64,000 nucleotides of DNA from JABDIP01 sp965250245 (GCA_965250245.1 OZ252296.1:248001-312000), one strand, 5' to 3'; shown: positions 23,782 to 32,930, counted from the first letter of the stretch. Translations and numbers: made by a program. Notes: a model not told the origin generated them from the sequence alone.

Positions 23782-25323
23782 TCAGATCCGATAGCCCAAA
23801 GCGCGGGCGCCGTTGAGGAAGTTGGCGTATTGCGCCTTCTGGCTGTCGATGCCGAGCCGCTGCACGATGCGGACCCATTCCTCGGCCGCCTCGTCCAGCG
23901 CCTGCTGCGAGGTCAAATCGCCGACCACCGCCTTGGAGATGTTGCGCCCCAGGGCGTCGGCGAGGTCCGGCGTGCCTTCCCAGTAGAACTGCGGATAGCC
24001 GACCTCGACGTTCTTCTGGCCGCCGTCCAGGTGGTTCCGCGCCCGGTCGAAGGTCGAGAAGATGCCGGCATTGGTGCCCCACAGCTCGTTGTCGGTGCCC
24101 CGCTGCGGGTTCGGCTGCAGGTAGAGCTGGGCCGCCGCGTCGGTGTAGTGCGAGGCGCCGAACGGATCGGAGCCGCAATACTCGTCGGCCACGATCTCGT
24201 CGGAGATCTCCGGATGCGACATCCGGTAGAGGAAGTGGAACGCCGCCCGCTTGAACTCCTCCGGCGCGTTCTTGGGGATCGCCCCGGTGCGGCACCACAG
24301 GGAGATGGCCCGGTGGTTGATGCTGCCGTCAGGCTGCTCCCAGCCCGGCACGATGTCGGCACCCTGCAGCTCGGCCAGCTCCATGCCCTGCTGCTGCACG
24401 GTGAACTCGGCCAGGTCGATCCACCAGACCGACATCACGTCCGCGCCCTGCTGCCAGCGCTGGATGGTCTGCGACAGATCCATCGACTCGCCGCCCGGCG
24501 GGCCGAACTCGATGATCGCCTTGTACATGTCCAGGGCCTCGACCGCGGCGGCCGAGTTGATGCCCGGGTTCATGTTCTCGTCGAAATAGTTCACCCCGTT
24601 GCCGGCGGCGATATCCATCCAGAAGCCCCAGCCGAAGTTCGGCGGGTTCACCACCATGGAGGTGCCGTAGATGCCCTGCGACGACAGCTCCTCGGTGAAG
24701 AACTGGGTGCATTCCAGGAAATGCTGCCAGGTCTTCGGCACTTCCAGATTGCGCTGGAAGCGGGCGGAGAACTTGCGCTGCAGCTCCGGGTCGTTGAAGT
24801 GGTTCTTGCGGTAATGGAGGATGTGGATGTCGCCATCCAGCATGATGCCGTAACGCTGGCCGTTCCACTTGGTATAGAACTCGCCATAGGCCGGCATGAC
24901 CCAGTCGAGATACTCGTCGGCGTCCTCGTATTCGGCAAAATACTGGTCCAGCGGCTCCAATTGCCCGGTCTCGGCGAAGGCGCCGAAGAACAGGCTGGGG
25001 AACTGCACCCAGTCGAAGCGCGGCTGGCGCGACAGGAGCTGCGGCAGCACCTTGGCGACGGTGTCGCCGCCGTCATAGAGCTCGCGGCTGGCGATGCTCA
25101 CACCGGCCTCGCGCTGGAAGTGATCGGACAGCCACAGCGGCGCGTGCAGCCAGTTGGAATCCTGGAAGTAGGTCAGCTCGATATTGTTGAACTTGCCGCC
25201 CGGGGGCGCCAGCGCCGCGCGGGCGCGCTCCGGCAGGAACAGGCTGCTTCCGGCCGCAGCCCCGGCACCGGCCGCCGCCGCCTTCATGAACTTGCGGCGC
25301 GTCATGCCATTGAGAATTCCCAT
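23782..25323 (-). CDS. ABC transporter extracellular solute-binding protein, Tat-exported
   Basis: 513 residues. The N-terminus MGILNGMTRRKFMKAAAAGA has a twin-arginine (RRKFMK) motif and a long Ala/Gly stretch, so export by Tat is expected. The body is of the large sugar-binding (CUT1, MalE/UgpB-like) class with many Trp and Tyr, for example WLHAPLWLSDHFQ, PSLFFGAFAETGQLEPLD and WGFWMDIAAGNGV. The size, above 450 residues, resembles GlpV-like binding proteins of polyol transporters. It belongs to the permease/ATPase operon although a repeat of 126 bp separates it from the ATPases. Substrate is unknown; linked kinases suggest a polyol, ketose or pentoside. Confidence 0.9.
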   Translation of the reverse strand: MGILNGMTRRKFMKAAAAGAGAAAGSSLFLPERARAALAPPGGKFNNIELTYFQDSNWLHAPLWLSDHFQREAGVSIASRELYDGGDTVAKVLPQLLSRQPRFDWVQFPSLFFGAFAETGQLEPLDQYFAEYEDADEYLDWVMPAYGEFYTKWNGQRYGIMLDGDIHILHYRKNHFNDPELQRKFSARFQRNLEVPKTWQHFLECTQFFTEELSSQGIYGTSMVVNPPNFGWGFWMDIAAGNGVNYFDENMNPGINSAAAVEALDMYKAIIEFGPPGGESMDLSQTIQRWQQGADVMSVWWIDLAEFTVQQQGMELAELQGADIVPGWEQPDGSINHRAISLWCRTGAIPKNAPEEFKRAAFHFLYRMSHPEISDEIVADEYCGSDPFGASHYTDAAAQLYLQPNPQRGTDNELWGTNAGIFSTFDRARNHLDGGQKNVEVGYPQFYWEGTPDLADALGRNISKAVVGDLTSQQALDEAAEEWVRIVQRLGIDSQKAQYANFLNGARALGYRI

Positions 25324-25390
25324 GGTCCTTACCTCCCTCGTTTCGGCCTCTGCTTGGCCAGTTCAACTATTCGCGGTGTCGAACGCCCGA

Positions 25391-25516
25391 AGCCCTCACC
25401 CGGCTCGGCTTCGCTCGCCACCCTCTCCCAGTGGGAGAGGGAACCTATCGGTCGCCACCACCAACCCTCTCCTCCTGGGAGAGGGTGGACTGCCGCAGGC
25501 AGGCCGGGTGAGGGCT
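25391..25516. repeat. Dispersed palindromic repeat, family B, copy 3
   Basis: The copy closest to that at 8046: outer arms AGCCCTCACCCGGCT and AGGCCGGGTGAGGGCT, inner CCCTCTCCC/GGGAGAGGG pairs. It sits between the second ATPase gene and the binding-protein gene. Confidence 0.85.
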
Positions 25517-25548
25517 TCCTGGTCACTCCGTCTCAAACACCTCCCGTT

Positions 25549-26655
25549 TCACGCCACGAGTTCCTCCGTCTCGGCGTCGAACACCATGACGTCGGCGGGG
25601 CGGTAGTTGACCAGCATCTCGCCGCCCTCGCTCGCCGCCGCGTCGGGCGGCGCCAGGGCGCGGAAGCTGGTGCCGTTGTTCTGGAATGTGAGGATCGACT
25701 GCTCGCCGAGATATTCGTTGATCGCCAGGGTCGCGGTGACGGCGTCGCCATCGGGGACCGGCGTGGTGAACAGGTTCTGCGGCCGGATGCCGACGATGAC
25801 CGCCCGGGCGTTGCGCTCGCGCACCGCCGCCTCGCGCTCCGGCGCGGTGCGGAAGGACAGGTCGGAGCCCGGCACCGCAAGCCGCAATTCGCCATTGAGC
25901 TCGGCGATCTCGGCCTCGAAGAAATTGGTCGGCGGCTCGCCGATGAAGTCAGCCACGAAGCGGTTGGCCGGGGCGTGGTAGAGGTCGTTGCGGGTGCCGA
26001 ATTGCTGCAGCCGGGCGTCCGACATGACCGCCACCCGGTCCGCAAGGGCCAGGGCCTCGACCTGGTCATGGGTGACATAGACCATGGTCTTGCCCATGGA
26101 CTGGTGGATGCGCTTCAGCTCGAACATCATCTGGAACTTCAGATGCGCGTCGAGGTGGCTCATCACCTCGTCCAGGATGAAGACGGCCGGGTCGCGGATC
26201 AGGGCCCGGCCCAGGGACACCCGCTGCTGCTGGCCGCCGGAAAGCTGGTTCGGCTTCTGCTCCAGGATCGATTCGATCTGCAGTAGTTTCGCGATGCGCG
26301 TGACCTGCGCGTCGCGCTCCTCGCGCGGGACGCCGCGCACCTCCAGCGGGAAGCCGAGATTTTCCGCAATGGAGAAGTTCGGGTAAAGGGCGTAGGTCTC
26401 GAATGCCATCGCGACATTGCGCTGCTCGGGCGTCAGCGCGTTGACCTCGCGGTCGTCCAGGCGGATGACGCCGGAGGTGATCGTCTCCAGTCCGACGATC
26501 ATGCGCAGGGTCGAGGTCTTGCCGCAGCCCGACGGGCCAAGCAAGGCAACAAACTCGCCGTTGGCGATCTCAAGGTTGAGATCCTGCACCGCATGCACCG
26601 GCCCGTGCCGCGACGGGTAGATCTTGTTGAGAGTGTCCAGCGTGACCCGGGCCAT
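25549..26655 (-). CDS. ABC transporter ATPase 1, MalK/UgpC type
   Basis: 368 residues. Walker A is GPSGCGKTSTLR, the signature is QLSGGQQQRVSLGRAL, Walker B is VFILDEVMSHLD, and the switch His is in VYVTHDQVEA. A C-terminal MOP/TOBE-like domain (about 235-368) is present, as in CUT1 ATPases. It starts 4 bp after the other ATPase gene stops. Two different ATPases in one CUT1 operon point to a heterodimeric motor, as in the rhizobial GlpS/GlpT glycerol transporter. That comparison is from family knowledge; assembly here is inferred. Confidence 0.93.
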   Translation of the reverse strand: MARVTLDTLNKIYPSRHGPVHAVQDLNLEIANGEFVALLGPSGCGKTSTLRMIVGLETITSGVIRLDDREVNALTPEQRNVAMAFETYALYPNFSIAENLGFPLEVRGVPREERDAQVTRIAKLLQIESILEQKPNQLSGGQQQRVSLGRALIRDPAVFILDEVMSHLDAHLKFQMMFELKRIHQSMGKTMVYVTHDQVEALALADRVAVMSDARLQQFGTRNDLYHAPANRFVADFIGEPPTNFFEAEIAELNGELRLAVPGSDLSFRTAPEREAAVRERNARAVIVGIRPQNLFTTPVPDGDAVTATLAINEYLGEQSILTFQNNGTSFRALAPPDAAASEGGEMLVNYRPADVMVFDAETEELVA

Positions 26656-26659
26656 GGCG

Positions 26660-27766
26660 TCAGCGATGCATGTTGTGCCCGTGATCCGGGCTGAAATAGA
26701 GGAAGCGGTCGGTGGCCATGCCGAGACGGACAGGCTGGCCGGGATCGAAATGGGCGTCGGGCGAGGTCAGCGCGGTGAGGGAAACGCCGCCGCTCTCCGC
26801 GATCAGCACGCCGCTTACGCCCAGCGCCTCGAACAGCTCAACCTTGGCGTCGACGAACCAGGCGGCGCCCGCATCGGCGCCGTCCGGGATCACCTCCAGA
26901 TGCTGCGGCCGGATGCCGACCGTCACCGATGGCTGGCGGCCGCCGTTCAGCGCGTCCTTGTGGGCGCCGTCGACCGGGAAGGCGAAGGCGCCGCCCAGCG
27001 CCACCGCCCTGAGCCCATCGCCATCGGCGACCAGCTCGCAGGCCACCTCGTTGATCGAGGGCTGGCCCATATGGCGGGCGACGAACAGGGAATGCGGCCG
27101 CTCGAAGACCTCGCGCGCGGTGCCGATCTGCTGCAGCCCGCCATGGCCCATGATGCCGATGCGGTCGCCCAGGGACAGCGCCTCGGCGTAGTCGTGGGTG
27201 ACGTAGATGGTGGCGACCCGGCGCAGCTCCTCAAGGGTGTGGAACTGGCGGCGCAACTCATGGCGGATCTTGGCGTCGAGATGGCTGATCGGCTCGTCCA
27301 GCAGGAAGATGTCCGGCTCCGCCACCAGGGTGCGGCCGAGCGCGGTGCGCTGCTTCTGGCCGCCGGAGATCTCGTGCGGACGGCGGTCCAGCAGCGGGTC
27401 GATGCGCAGCAGCTTGGCCACGTCGCGCACCTTGGCCTCGATGGTGGCGCGGTCGACCTTGCGGGCCCGCAAGGGGCTGGCGATGTTCTCGAACACCGTT
27501 AGGTGGGGGTAGAGCGCGTAGCTCTCGAAGGTCATGGCGACGTTGCGCCGGTAGGGCGGGACGGTCGTGACGTCCTTGCCGCCGATCAGCACTTTGCCGG
27601 CGTCCAGCACTTCCAGGCCGGCGACGCAGCGCAGTAGCGTCGTCTTGCCGATGCCGGACGGGCCGACGACGACGAAGAACTCGCCCTCCTCGACGGTCAG
27701 GTCGAGGCGGTCGATGACCGGCTCGTCGAAACCCTTGCAGATGCCCTGGAGTTCCAGCCGCGCCAT
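26660..27766 (-). CDS. ABC transporter ATPase 2, MalK/UgpC type
   Basis: 368 residues, started at the ATG giving MARLELQGICKGFDEPVIDR. Walker A is GPSGIGKTTLLR, the signature is EISGGQKQRTALGRTL, Walker B is IFLLDEPISHLD, and the switch His is in IYVTHDYAEA. A C-terminal TOBE-like regulatory domain follows residue 235. It is clearly distinct from ATPase 1, so this is not a recent duplication. It begins 5 bp after the MalG-like permease gene. Confidence 0.93.
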   Translation of the reverse strand: MARLELQGICKGFDEPVIDRLDLTVEEGEFFVVVGPSGIGKTTLLRCVAGLEVLDAGKVLIGGKDVTTVPPYRRNVAMTFESYALYPHLTVFENIASPLRARKVDRATIEAKVRDVAKLLRIDPLLDRRPHEISGGQKQRTALGRTLVAEPDIFLLDEPISHLDAKIRHELRRQFHTLEELRRVATIYVTHDYAEALSLGDRIGIMGHGGLQQIGTAREVFERPHSLFVARHMGQPSINEVACELVADGDGLRAVALGGAFAFPVDGAHKDALNGGRQPSVTVGIRPQHLEVIPDGADAGAAWFVDAKVELFEALGVSGVLIAESGGVSLTALTSPDAHFDPGQPVRLGMATDRFLYFSPDHGHNMHR

Positions 27767-27771
27767 GCCCG

Positions 27772-28611
27772 CTACCCCTTGACCACGCCGAGGGAGAGGC
27801 CGCGGACCATGTAGCGGCGCAGCACGATGAACAGGGTCACCGGCGGCAGCATGGCGACCAGGCTGAAGGCCATCACCAGGTTCCACAGGGTCTGGCTGCC
27901 CAGGGTGAAGGACGGGATGTGCACCGGGAAGGTCTTGACCGTGGTGCCGGTCAGCAGGTTGGCGAACAGGTATTCGTTCCAGGCGAAGATCCAGCACAGC
28001 ATGGCGACGGAGATCATGCCCGGGAAGACCAGCGGCAGGGTCACCTTGAAGAACGCCTTCAGCGGCGTGTAGCCGTCCAGATAGGCGGCCTCCTCCAGTT
28101 CCCGCGGCGCGTCGCGGAAGAACACCATCATCAGCCAGGTCGCCAGCGGCATGTTGAAGACCAGGTAGAGGATGATCAGCGACAGGTAGCTGTCGGTGCC
28201 CCACGGGGTGGCGTCGAACAAAAAGAACATCGGGATCAGGATGGCCACCGGCGGGAACATCCGGTTCGACAGGATGAAGAAGGCCAAGTTCTCGCCGACC
28301 ACCCCGCGCACCCAGCGGGCCAGGGCATAGCCGGCCAGGGTGCCCAGGAACAGCGACAGCACAGTGTTGGCCGAGGAGACGATCAGGCTGTCGATCAGGG
28401 ATTTGAGGCTGCCCGGATCGGCGAAGATGCCGGCGTAGTTCTGCGGCCGCAGGGTCTCCGGCCAGAAGGTCGGCACCATGCGGTTGATCTCCTCCACCGG
28501 CTTCAGGGAGGTGACGATCATGAAGAACAGCGGGAAGCCGGTGAACACGATCCAGATGGCCAGGAAGGCCCAGAACAGGATCTTCACCAGGTTGGCGTTG
28601 GCGGGGCTCAT
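27772..28611 (-). CDS. ABC transporter inner-membrane permease, MalG type
   Basis: 279 residues with six TM helices. The first is ILFWAFLAIWIVFTGFPLFF. The ATPase-contact EAA loop is ELEEAAYLDGYTPLKAFFKV, close to the consensus EAAxxDGAxxxxxFxxIxLP. It carries the P(S/T)FWPET-type periplasmic segment after TM1 that is common in MalG-like carbohydrate permeases. It starts 13 bp after the MalF-like gene, in the same operon. Confidence 0.93.
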   Translation of the reverse strand: MSPANANLVKILFWAFLAIWIVFTGFPLFFMIVTSLKPVEEINRMVPTFWPETLRPQNYAGIFADPGSLKSLIDSLIVSSANTVLSLFLGTLAGYALARWVRGVVGENLAFFILSNRMFPPVAILIPMFFLFDATPWGTDSYLSLIILYLVFNMPLATWLMMVFFRDAPRELEEAAYLDGYTPLKAFFKVTLPLVFPGMISVAMLCWIFAWNEYLFANLLTGTTVKTFPVHIPSFTLGSQTLWNLVMAFSLVAMLPPVTLFIVLRRYMVRGLSLGVVKG

Positions 28612-28624
28612 GCGGCGCGCGCCC

Positions 28625-29647
28625 TCACGCGATGCCCTGCGCCTTCAGCACCCGCTTCAGGTACTGCAGGAACAGGGTGATCAGGATGGCCGCGACCACG
28701 AAGATGATGATCGCGTAGGCGGCGGCCTCGCCGACCTGGAATTCGCGGATGCCCTTCTGGAAGGCGATGAAAACCGGCAGCTCGGAGCGCTGCGCCGGCC
28801 CGCCGGCGGTCATCACATAGACCTTGTCGACGAATTTGTAGGCATCCATGAAACGGATGATGAAGGCGATGGCGATGATCTCCTTCAGCATCGGCAGGGT
28901 GATCCGGCGCAGCACCAGCCAGCGCGAAGCGCCGTCCACCTGTGCGGCCTCATAGATCGCCGGCGGCAGCGAGACCCGGCCGCTGTAGACGATCAGCAGG
29001 GGCAGGGCGGTCCATTGCCAGACATCGGCGATGATCAGCGACCACAGCGCCAGATCGGCATCCAGCCATTCGATGCGGTCGGTCGGCGCAAGCAGGCCGA
29101 TCTTGATCAGCAGGTGGTTGAAGGCGCCATTGTCGGCCTGCAGCAGGAACTTCCACAGCACGCCGACGATCGACGGCGGCAGCATCATCGGCAGCACCAT
29201 GACGATCAGCAGCACGATGCGCAGCGTGTTCGACTTCACCAGCTCATAGAGGATCAGCGCCAGCGCGGTGCCCAGCAGCACCTGCATGCAGGCGCCGAAG
29301 AACAGGTACTGGATGATGTGCCCGACGCTGCCCTGGAATCGGTCGGAGGAGAGCACGACGGCGAAGTTCTCGAAGCCGACATTCTGCCAGTCCCGGTTGA
29401 ACAGGCTCATCATGTTCGTGTCGTGGAAGGCGTGATAGAACATCCAGATCGTCGGGTAGATGACGATCGCGATGATCACCAGCACCGGCAGCCCGACCAT
29501 CGCCGCCGGCACGATCGGCGAGACGATCAGGTTGCGGCCCCGCCGCTTGTTCTTGAACCAATCCGGATGGGAGTCGCTCGCCGCCGCCGCCGCGCGGTCG
29601 CGCTCGGCAGAGACCGGCAGGCCATCCTTCACGCCCTCGACGCTCAC
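28625..29647 (-). CDS. ABC transporter inner-membrane permease, MalF type
   Basis: 340 residues, first gene of the transporter operon. A polar N-terminus of about 45 residues (Ala/Asp/Arg-rich) precedes TM1 (MVGLPVLVIIAIVIYPTIWM). Six TM helices in total. The EAA loop is IYEAAQVDGASRWLVLRRIT, a good match to the consensus. The start codon is GTG and lacks a strong ribosome-binding site, so the true start could lie a few codons downstream. It is divergent from the MtnK-like operon across 233 bp, which probably holds a shared control region. Confidence 0.9.
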   Translation of the reverse strand: MSVEGVKDGLPVSAERDRAAAAASDSHPDWFKNKRRGRNLIVSPIVPAAMVGLPVLVIIAIVIYPTIWMFYHAFHDTNMMSLFNRDWQNVGFENFAVVLSSDRFQGSVGHIIQYLFFGACMQVLLGTALALILYELVKSNTLRIVLLIVMVLPMMLPPSIVGVLWKFLLQADNGAFNHLLIKIGLLAPTDRIEWLDADLALWSLIIADVWQWTALPLLIVYSGRVSLPPAIYEAAQVDGASRWLVLRRITLPMLKEIIAIAFIIRFMDAYKFVDKVYVMTAGGPAQRSELPVFIAFQKGIREFQVGEAAAYAIIIFVVAAILITLFLQYLKRVLKAQGIA

Positions 29648-29880
29648 CGGCGCGCCCGGCTCGGAGTAAAACGATTAAACCCGAAGTCTCGGAACACCGC
29701 CTCCCCCCTAACGATGCCGGAACCCGAACCCTTGGAACCAGCCGGCTTTGGTATGATTTTTGATTAGGTTAACGTACCGCCAAGGCGAGTCAAGCGCACG
29801 CCAAGGCGCGGCCGGACAGGGCCCTTGGAGGGGTCGCAGGCCAGGGGTTTCGGCAGCAATGAGCGTGGACGGGGGGTGAC
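29648..29880. promoter_or_regulatory. Divergent control region between transporter and MtnK-like operons
   Basis: 233 bp, locally A+T-rich near 29670 (GTAAAACGATTAAACCC) and near 29755 (ATTTTTGATTAGGTTAACG). The latter may hold the -10 regions or an operator. No palindrome strong enough to name a regulator was found, and no regulator gene lies in the two operons. Confidence 0.35.
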
Positions 29881-31167
29881 GTGGCGTTGGAGACACCAGA
29901 GGGCTATGAGGCCCTTGGCGAGAACAGTGTGGCGGCCTATCTGGCCGGGCTTCCGGACATCGCGGGCCGGCTGGGCGGTGGGGCGTCCGACTGGTCGGTG
30001 ACCGAGGTCGGGGACGGCAACCTGAACCTGGTGTTCATCGTGACCGGCCCGGATGGCGGCGTGTGCCTGAAGCAATCGCTGCCCTATGTGCGGCTGGTCG
30101 GCGAAGGCTGGCCGATGCCGTTGGAGCGGGCCTTCTTCGAATATCGCTGCCTGTCGGAGCACGGGGCCCATGTCGGCCGCCTGATCCCGGAGGTCTATCA
30201 CTACGACCCGCTGCGCTTCGCCATCGTGATGGAGCTGCTGACGCCGCACATCATCATGCGCCGCGGCATGATCCAGGCGGTCCGCTACCCCAATTTCGCC
30301 GACCACATCTCGACCTATATGGCCCGGTCGCTCTACTTCACCTCCGATCTCGGCCTGCCGGCGGGCGACAAGAAACAGCTCATGAAGGTGTTCTGCGACA
30401 ACACCGAGCTGTGCAAGATCACCGAGGATCTGATCTTCACCGATCCGTACCGTGTGCATGAGCGCAACCGCTGGACCAGCCCGCAGCTCGACGGCATCGC
30501 CGGCGCGTTCCGTCAGGACACCGAGCTGAAGCTGGCCGTCTCGCGCCTGAAGCTGAAGTTCCTGTCCAGCGCCGAGGCGCTGTTGCATGGCGATCTGCAC
30601 ACCGGCTCGGTGATGGTCACCGAGCAAGACAGCCGCGTCATCGATTCCGAGTTCGCCTTCTTCGGCCCCATGGGCTTCGACATCGGGGCGGTGATCGGCA
30701 ACCTGCTGCTGAACTATTTCAGCCAGGACGGCCACGCCACACCGGACGACCAGCGCGACGACTATCAGGACTGGGTGCTGCAGACGACCGAAGAGGTGTG
30801 GACCCGGTTCGAGCAGAAGTTCCTGGCGTTGTGGGGGAAACACCCGGCCGGCGACGCCTATCCCGCCGATCTGTTCGCCGACAAGGCGGCCGCCGACGCG
30901 CTGGCGGTCGAACGGGCCGCCTTCATGCGCCGGCTGTACGCCGACACGCTCGGGTTCGGTGCGGCGAAGATGATTCGGCGCATCCTCGGCCTCGCCCACA
31001 ACATCGACCTGGAATGGATCGAGGACCCCGACCGGCGCGCCGCCTGCGAGGCGCGCTGCCTGACCCTGGCCCGGGACCTGATGGTCAACACCCGCGACTT
31101 CCGGACCATCGGCGACGTCACCGCGGCGGCGCGGGCGGTCCGCAAGGAACGGTCGGTCGGTGGCTGA
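29881..31167 (+). CDS. S-methyl-5-thioribose kinase-like (MtnK family) sugar kinase
   Basis: 428 residues with the protein-kinase-like fold of MtnK. Marks are VGDGNLNLVFIVTG (nucleotide loop), LKQSLPYVRLVGEGWPMP, the catalytic loop HGDLHTGSVM (H236, D238) and VIDSEFAFFGPMGFDIG. MtnK phosphorylates O1 of 5-methylthioribose with ATP. Later methionine-salvage genes (mtnB, mtnC, mtnD) are absent here. With an MtnA-like isomerase 6 kb away, the substrate may be another 5-modified or 5-deoxy ribose. The start codon is GTG behind a GGGGGG tract. It heads an operon with the hydrolase and BtpA-like genes, overlapping the next gene by 8 bp. Confidence 0.88.
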   Translation: MALETPEGYEALGENSVAAYLAGLPDIAGRLGGGASDWSVTEVGDGNLNLVFIVTGPDGGVCLKQSLPYVRLVGEGWPMPLERAFFEYRCLSEHGAHVGRLIPEVYHYDPLRFAIVMELLTPHIIMRRGMIQAVRYPNFADHISTYMARSLYFTSDLGLPAGDKKQLMKVFCDNTELCKITEDLIFTDPYRVHERNRWTSPQLDGIAGAFRQDTELKLAVSRLKLKFLSSAEALLHGDLHTGSVMVTEQDSRVIDSEFAFFGPMGFDIGAVIGNLLLNYFSQDGHATPDDQRDDYQDWVLQTTEEVWTRFEQKFLALWGKHPAGDAYPADLFADKAAADALAVERAAFMRRLYADTLGFGAAKMIRRILGLAHNIDLEWIEDPDRRAACEARCLTLARDLMVNTRDFRTIGDVTAAARAVRKERSVGG

Positions 31168-31753
31168 GTCGCGCGATGCGGCCGAGGAGGCCCGCCTGGA
31201 ACCCGGCGCGGCACTTCTGGTCATCGATGTGCAGCGGGCGATCGACGATCCCGTCTGGGGGCGGCGCGGGCAGCCGGAGGCGGAGGCCAATATCGCGACC
31301 CTGCTGGCCCAATGGCGCGAGCGTGGCTGGCCGGTCCTGCATATCCGCCACGATTCCATCGAACCGGAGTCGCCTTACCGCCCGGACAGCCCCGGCAACG
31401 CGTTCAAGCCGGAAGTGATGCCGCGGGACGGGGAGCCGGTCATCGTCAAGCGGACCAACAGTGCCTTCATCGGCACCGATCTCGGCGACCGGTTGTCGGA
31501 TGGCGGCCATGGATGCCTGGTGGTGACCGGCGTTCTGCTGGAGAATTCAGTCGAGGCGACGGTGCGCATGGCCGGCAATCTCGGCTACCGCGTGCTCCTG
31601 CCGGCCGATGCGACGGCCTCGATCGACCGCCGCGACGCCAATGGCAGGCTATGGCCGGCGGAGGACGTGCACGCGCTGACCCTGTCGATCCTGGACGGTG
31701 AATACGCCACGGTCGTCGATACGAAGAGCCTGCTGCGGGTCGCCGACCGATAG
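31160..31753 (+). CDS. Isochorismatase-fold hydrolase with Ser at the usual catalytic Cys
   Basis: 197 residues. The family Asp is in ALLVIDVQRAIDDP and the Lys in VIVKRTNSAF. Where cysteine hydrolases have GxxTxxCVexTa, this protein has TGVLLENSVEATVRMAGNLG, so Ser replaces the nucleophilic Cys. I recall a subgroup with NSVEAT at this place. True isochorismatases also work without Cys by acid catalysis on an enol ether, so the enzyme need not be dead, but an amidase mechanism through Cys is excluded. Start codon GTG, overlapping the MtnK-like gene. Its substrate should belong to the same pathway. Confidence 0.87.
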   Translation: MAESRDAAEEARLEPGAALLVIDVQRAIDDPVWGRRGQPEAEANIATLLAQWRERGWPVLHIRHDSIEPESPYRPDSPGNAFKPEVMPRDGEPVIVKRTNSAFIGTDLGDRLSDGGHGCLVVTGVLLENSVEATVRMAGNLGYRVLLPADATASIDRRDANGRLWPAEDVHALTLSILDGEYATVVDTKSLLRVADR

Positions 31754-31775
31754 GCGCGGCTGAGGAGACGAGAAC

Positions 31776-32561
31776 GTGTTCGAATCGGGGAAGACGATCA
31801 TCGGCATGGCGCATCTGCCGCCGCTGCCGGGGGCGCCGGGCTACGACCCGGAGGGCGGCATCCAGCGGCTGATCGACTGGGTCGCCGCCGATCTGGAGGC
31901 GCTGCAAGCCGGCGGCATCGACGCGGTGATGTTCGGCAACGAGGCCGACAGGCCCTATGTGCTGACCGCGCCGCCGGAGGGGCTGGCGGCGATGGCAGCG
32001 GTGATCACCGCGGTCAAGCCGGCGCTGACGGTGCCGTTCGGCGTGAACTACCTGTGGGACCCGGTGGCCAGCGTGGCGCTGGCGGTCGCCACCGGCGCCG
32101 CCTTCGTGCGCGAGATCTTCACCGGCGTCTACGCCTCCGACATGGGGCTGTGGGAACCGGACGCCGCCGCCGCGCTCCGACTCCGGGCCAATCTCGGACG
32201 CGGCGATTTGAAGCTGCTGTTCAACGTCAACGCAGAGTTCGCCACGCCGCTGGACAAGCGCCCGGTCGCGGAGCGGGCGAAGAGCGCGGTCTTCTCGTCG
32301 ACCGCCGACGTGATCTGCGTCTCCGGCCCGATGACCGGTCAGCCGGTCGACCACACGGATCTGGCGGCGGTCAAGCAGGCGGTCGGCGCCACCCCGGTCC
32401 TGGCCAATACGGGCGTCACGGCGGACAGCGTCGGCGATATCCTCGCGGTCGCCGACGGGGTTGTCGTGGGCACCCATCTGAAGCGCGGCGGCGATACCTG
32501 GAACCTGGTCGATCGCGACCGGGTCGCGCGGTTCATGGAGGCTGTCGAGCGGGCCCGCTGA
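31776..32561 (+). CDS. BtpA/SgcQ family TIM-barrel protein
   Basis: 261 residues beginning with the family hallmark IIGMAHLPPLPGAPGYD. Other marks are AVMFGNEADRPY, FGVNYLWDPVASVALA, VREIFTGVYASDMGLW, VSGPMTGQPVD and GVVVGTHLKRGG. The last is a phosphate-binding-type loop of TIM barrels. BtpA is linked to photosystem I assembly in cyanobacteria, and SgcQ lies in a sugar operon of E. coli, but the enzymatic role is not established. Here the sugar context favours an aldolase- or isomerase-like step on a sugar phosphate (inference). The start is GTG with TGAGGAGA upstream. Last gene of the MtnK-like operon. Confidence 0.88.
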   Translation: MFESGKTIIGMAHLPPLPGAPGYDPEGGIQRLIDWVAADLEALQAGGIDAVMFGNEADRPYVLTAPPEGLAAMAAVITAVKPALTVPFGVNYLWDPVASVALAVATGAAFVREIFTGVYASDMGLWEPDAAAALRLRANLGRGDLKLLFNVNAEFATPLDKRPVAERAKSAVFSSTADVICVSGPMTGQPVDHTDLAAVKQAVGATPVLANTGVTADSVGDILAVADGVVVGTHLKRGGDTWNLVDRDRVARFMEAVERAR

Positions 32562-32930
32562 TGCCGAGTCGAGCTGTGCGGCGAGATCCGAAATTTCCCG
32601 TTATGAGGGAGAAAGTGTCGGTATCGATCGATTGAATGGCGATCGATCGCGGACTCGGCGGAATCCGCTCTGGCCCAGGCCGTTTCATCGAAAACGCCGG
32701 GTATTGTTCTTAAGCATAGTTTAAGTTTTCCCGCCCAAGATTCGGCCGTCAGGACCCACTGCTAGCGGTTTGGTGTCCGGGGCCTCCCCGGGGACGATGC
32801 CGGCGGTCGGGTCAGGCGTCGGACGCGCCGTCCGGGGCTCTCCTGCGAATGGAATTCCGGCCTCGCCACAGAGTCGGCGGGCCTTGAGCAGATCGATCAG
32901 ACCCAGGTTGTCAGTTACCGGGAGACGGCC
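32562..32930. other. 369-bp intergenic region with palindromes and a CtrA-type box
   Basis: No convincing gene. It contains two closely spaced palindromes made of GATCGATC (32623-32632 and 32639-32650) and a perfect TTAA-N7-TTAA box at 32710. A 126-codon open stretch on the minus strand overlaps the next gene antisense and is Pro/Gly-rich, so I do not call it. Confidence 0.5.
32710..32724. promoter_or_regulatory. Perfect CtrA-consensus box
   Basis: TTAA-GCATAGT-TTAA, an exact match to the CtrA consensus and the best box in the window. It lies 206 bp before the small zinc-ribbon gene at 32931 in an otherwise GC-rich region. Confidence 0.5.

Noticed and set aside
22345..26286. A 1313-codon open frame on the plus strand opposite dhaKL and the transporter genes
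   Set aside because: It is the antisense shadow of five well-supported genes. Its product is rich in His, Arg, Gly and Gln without any domain, as expected from GC-rich antisense.
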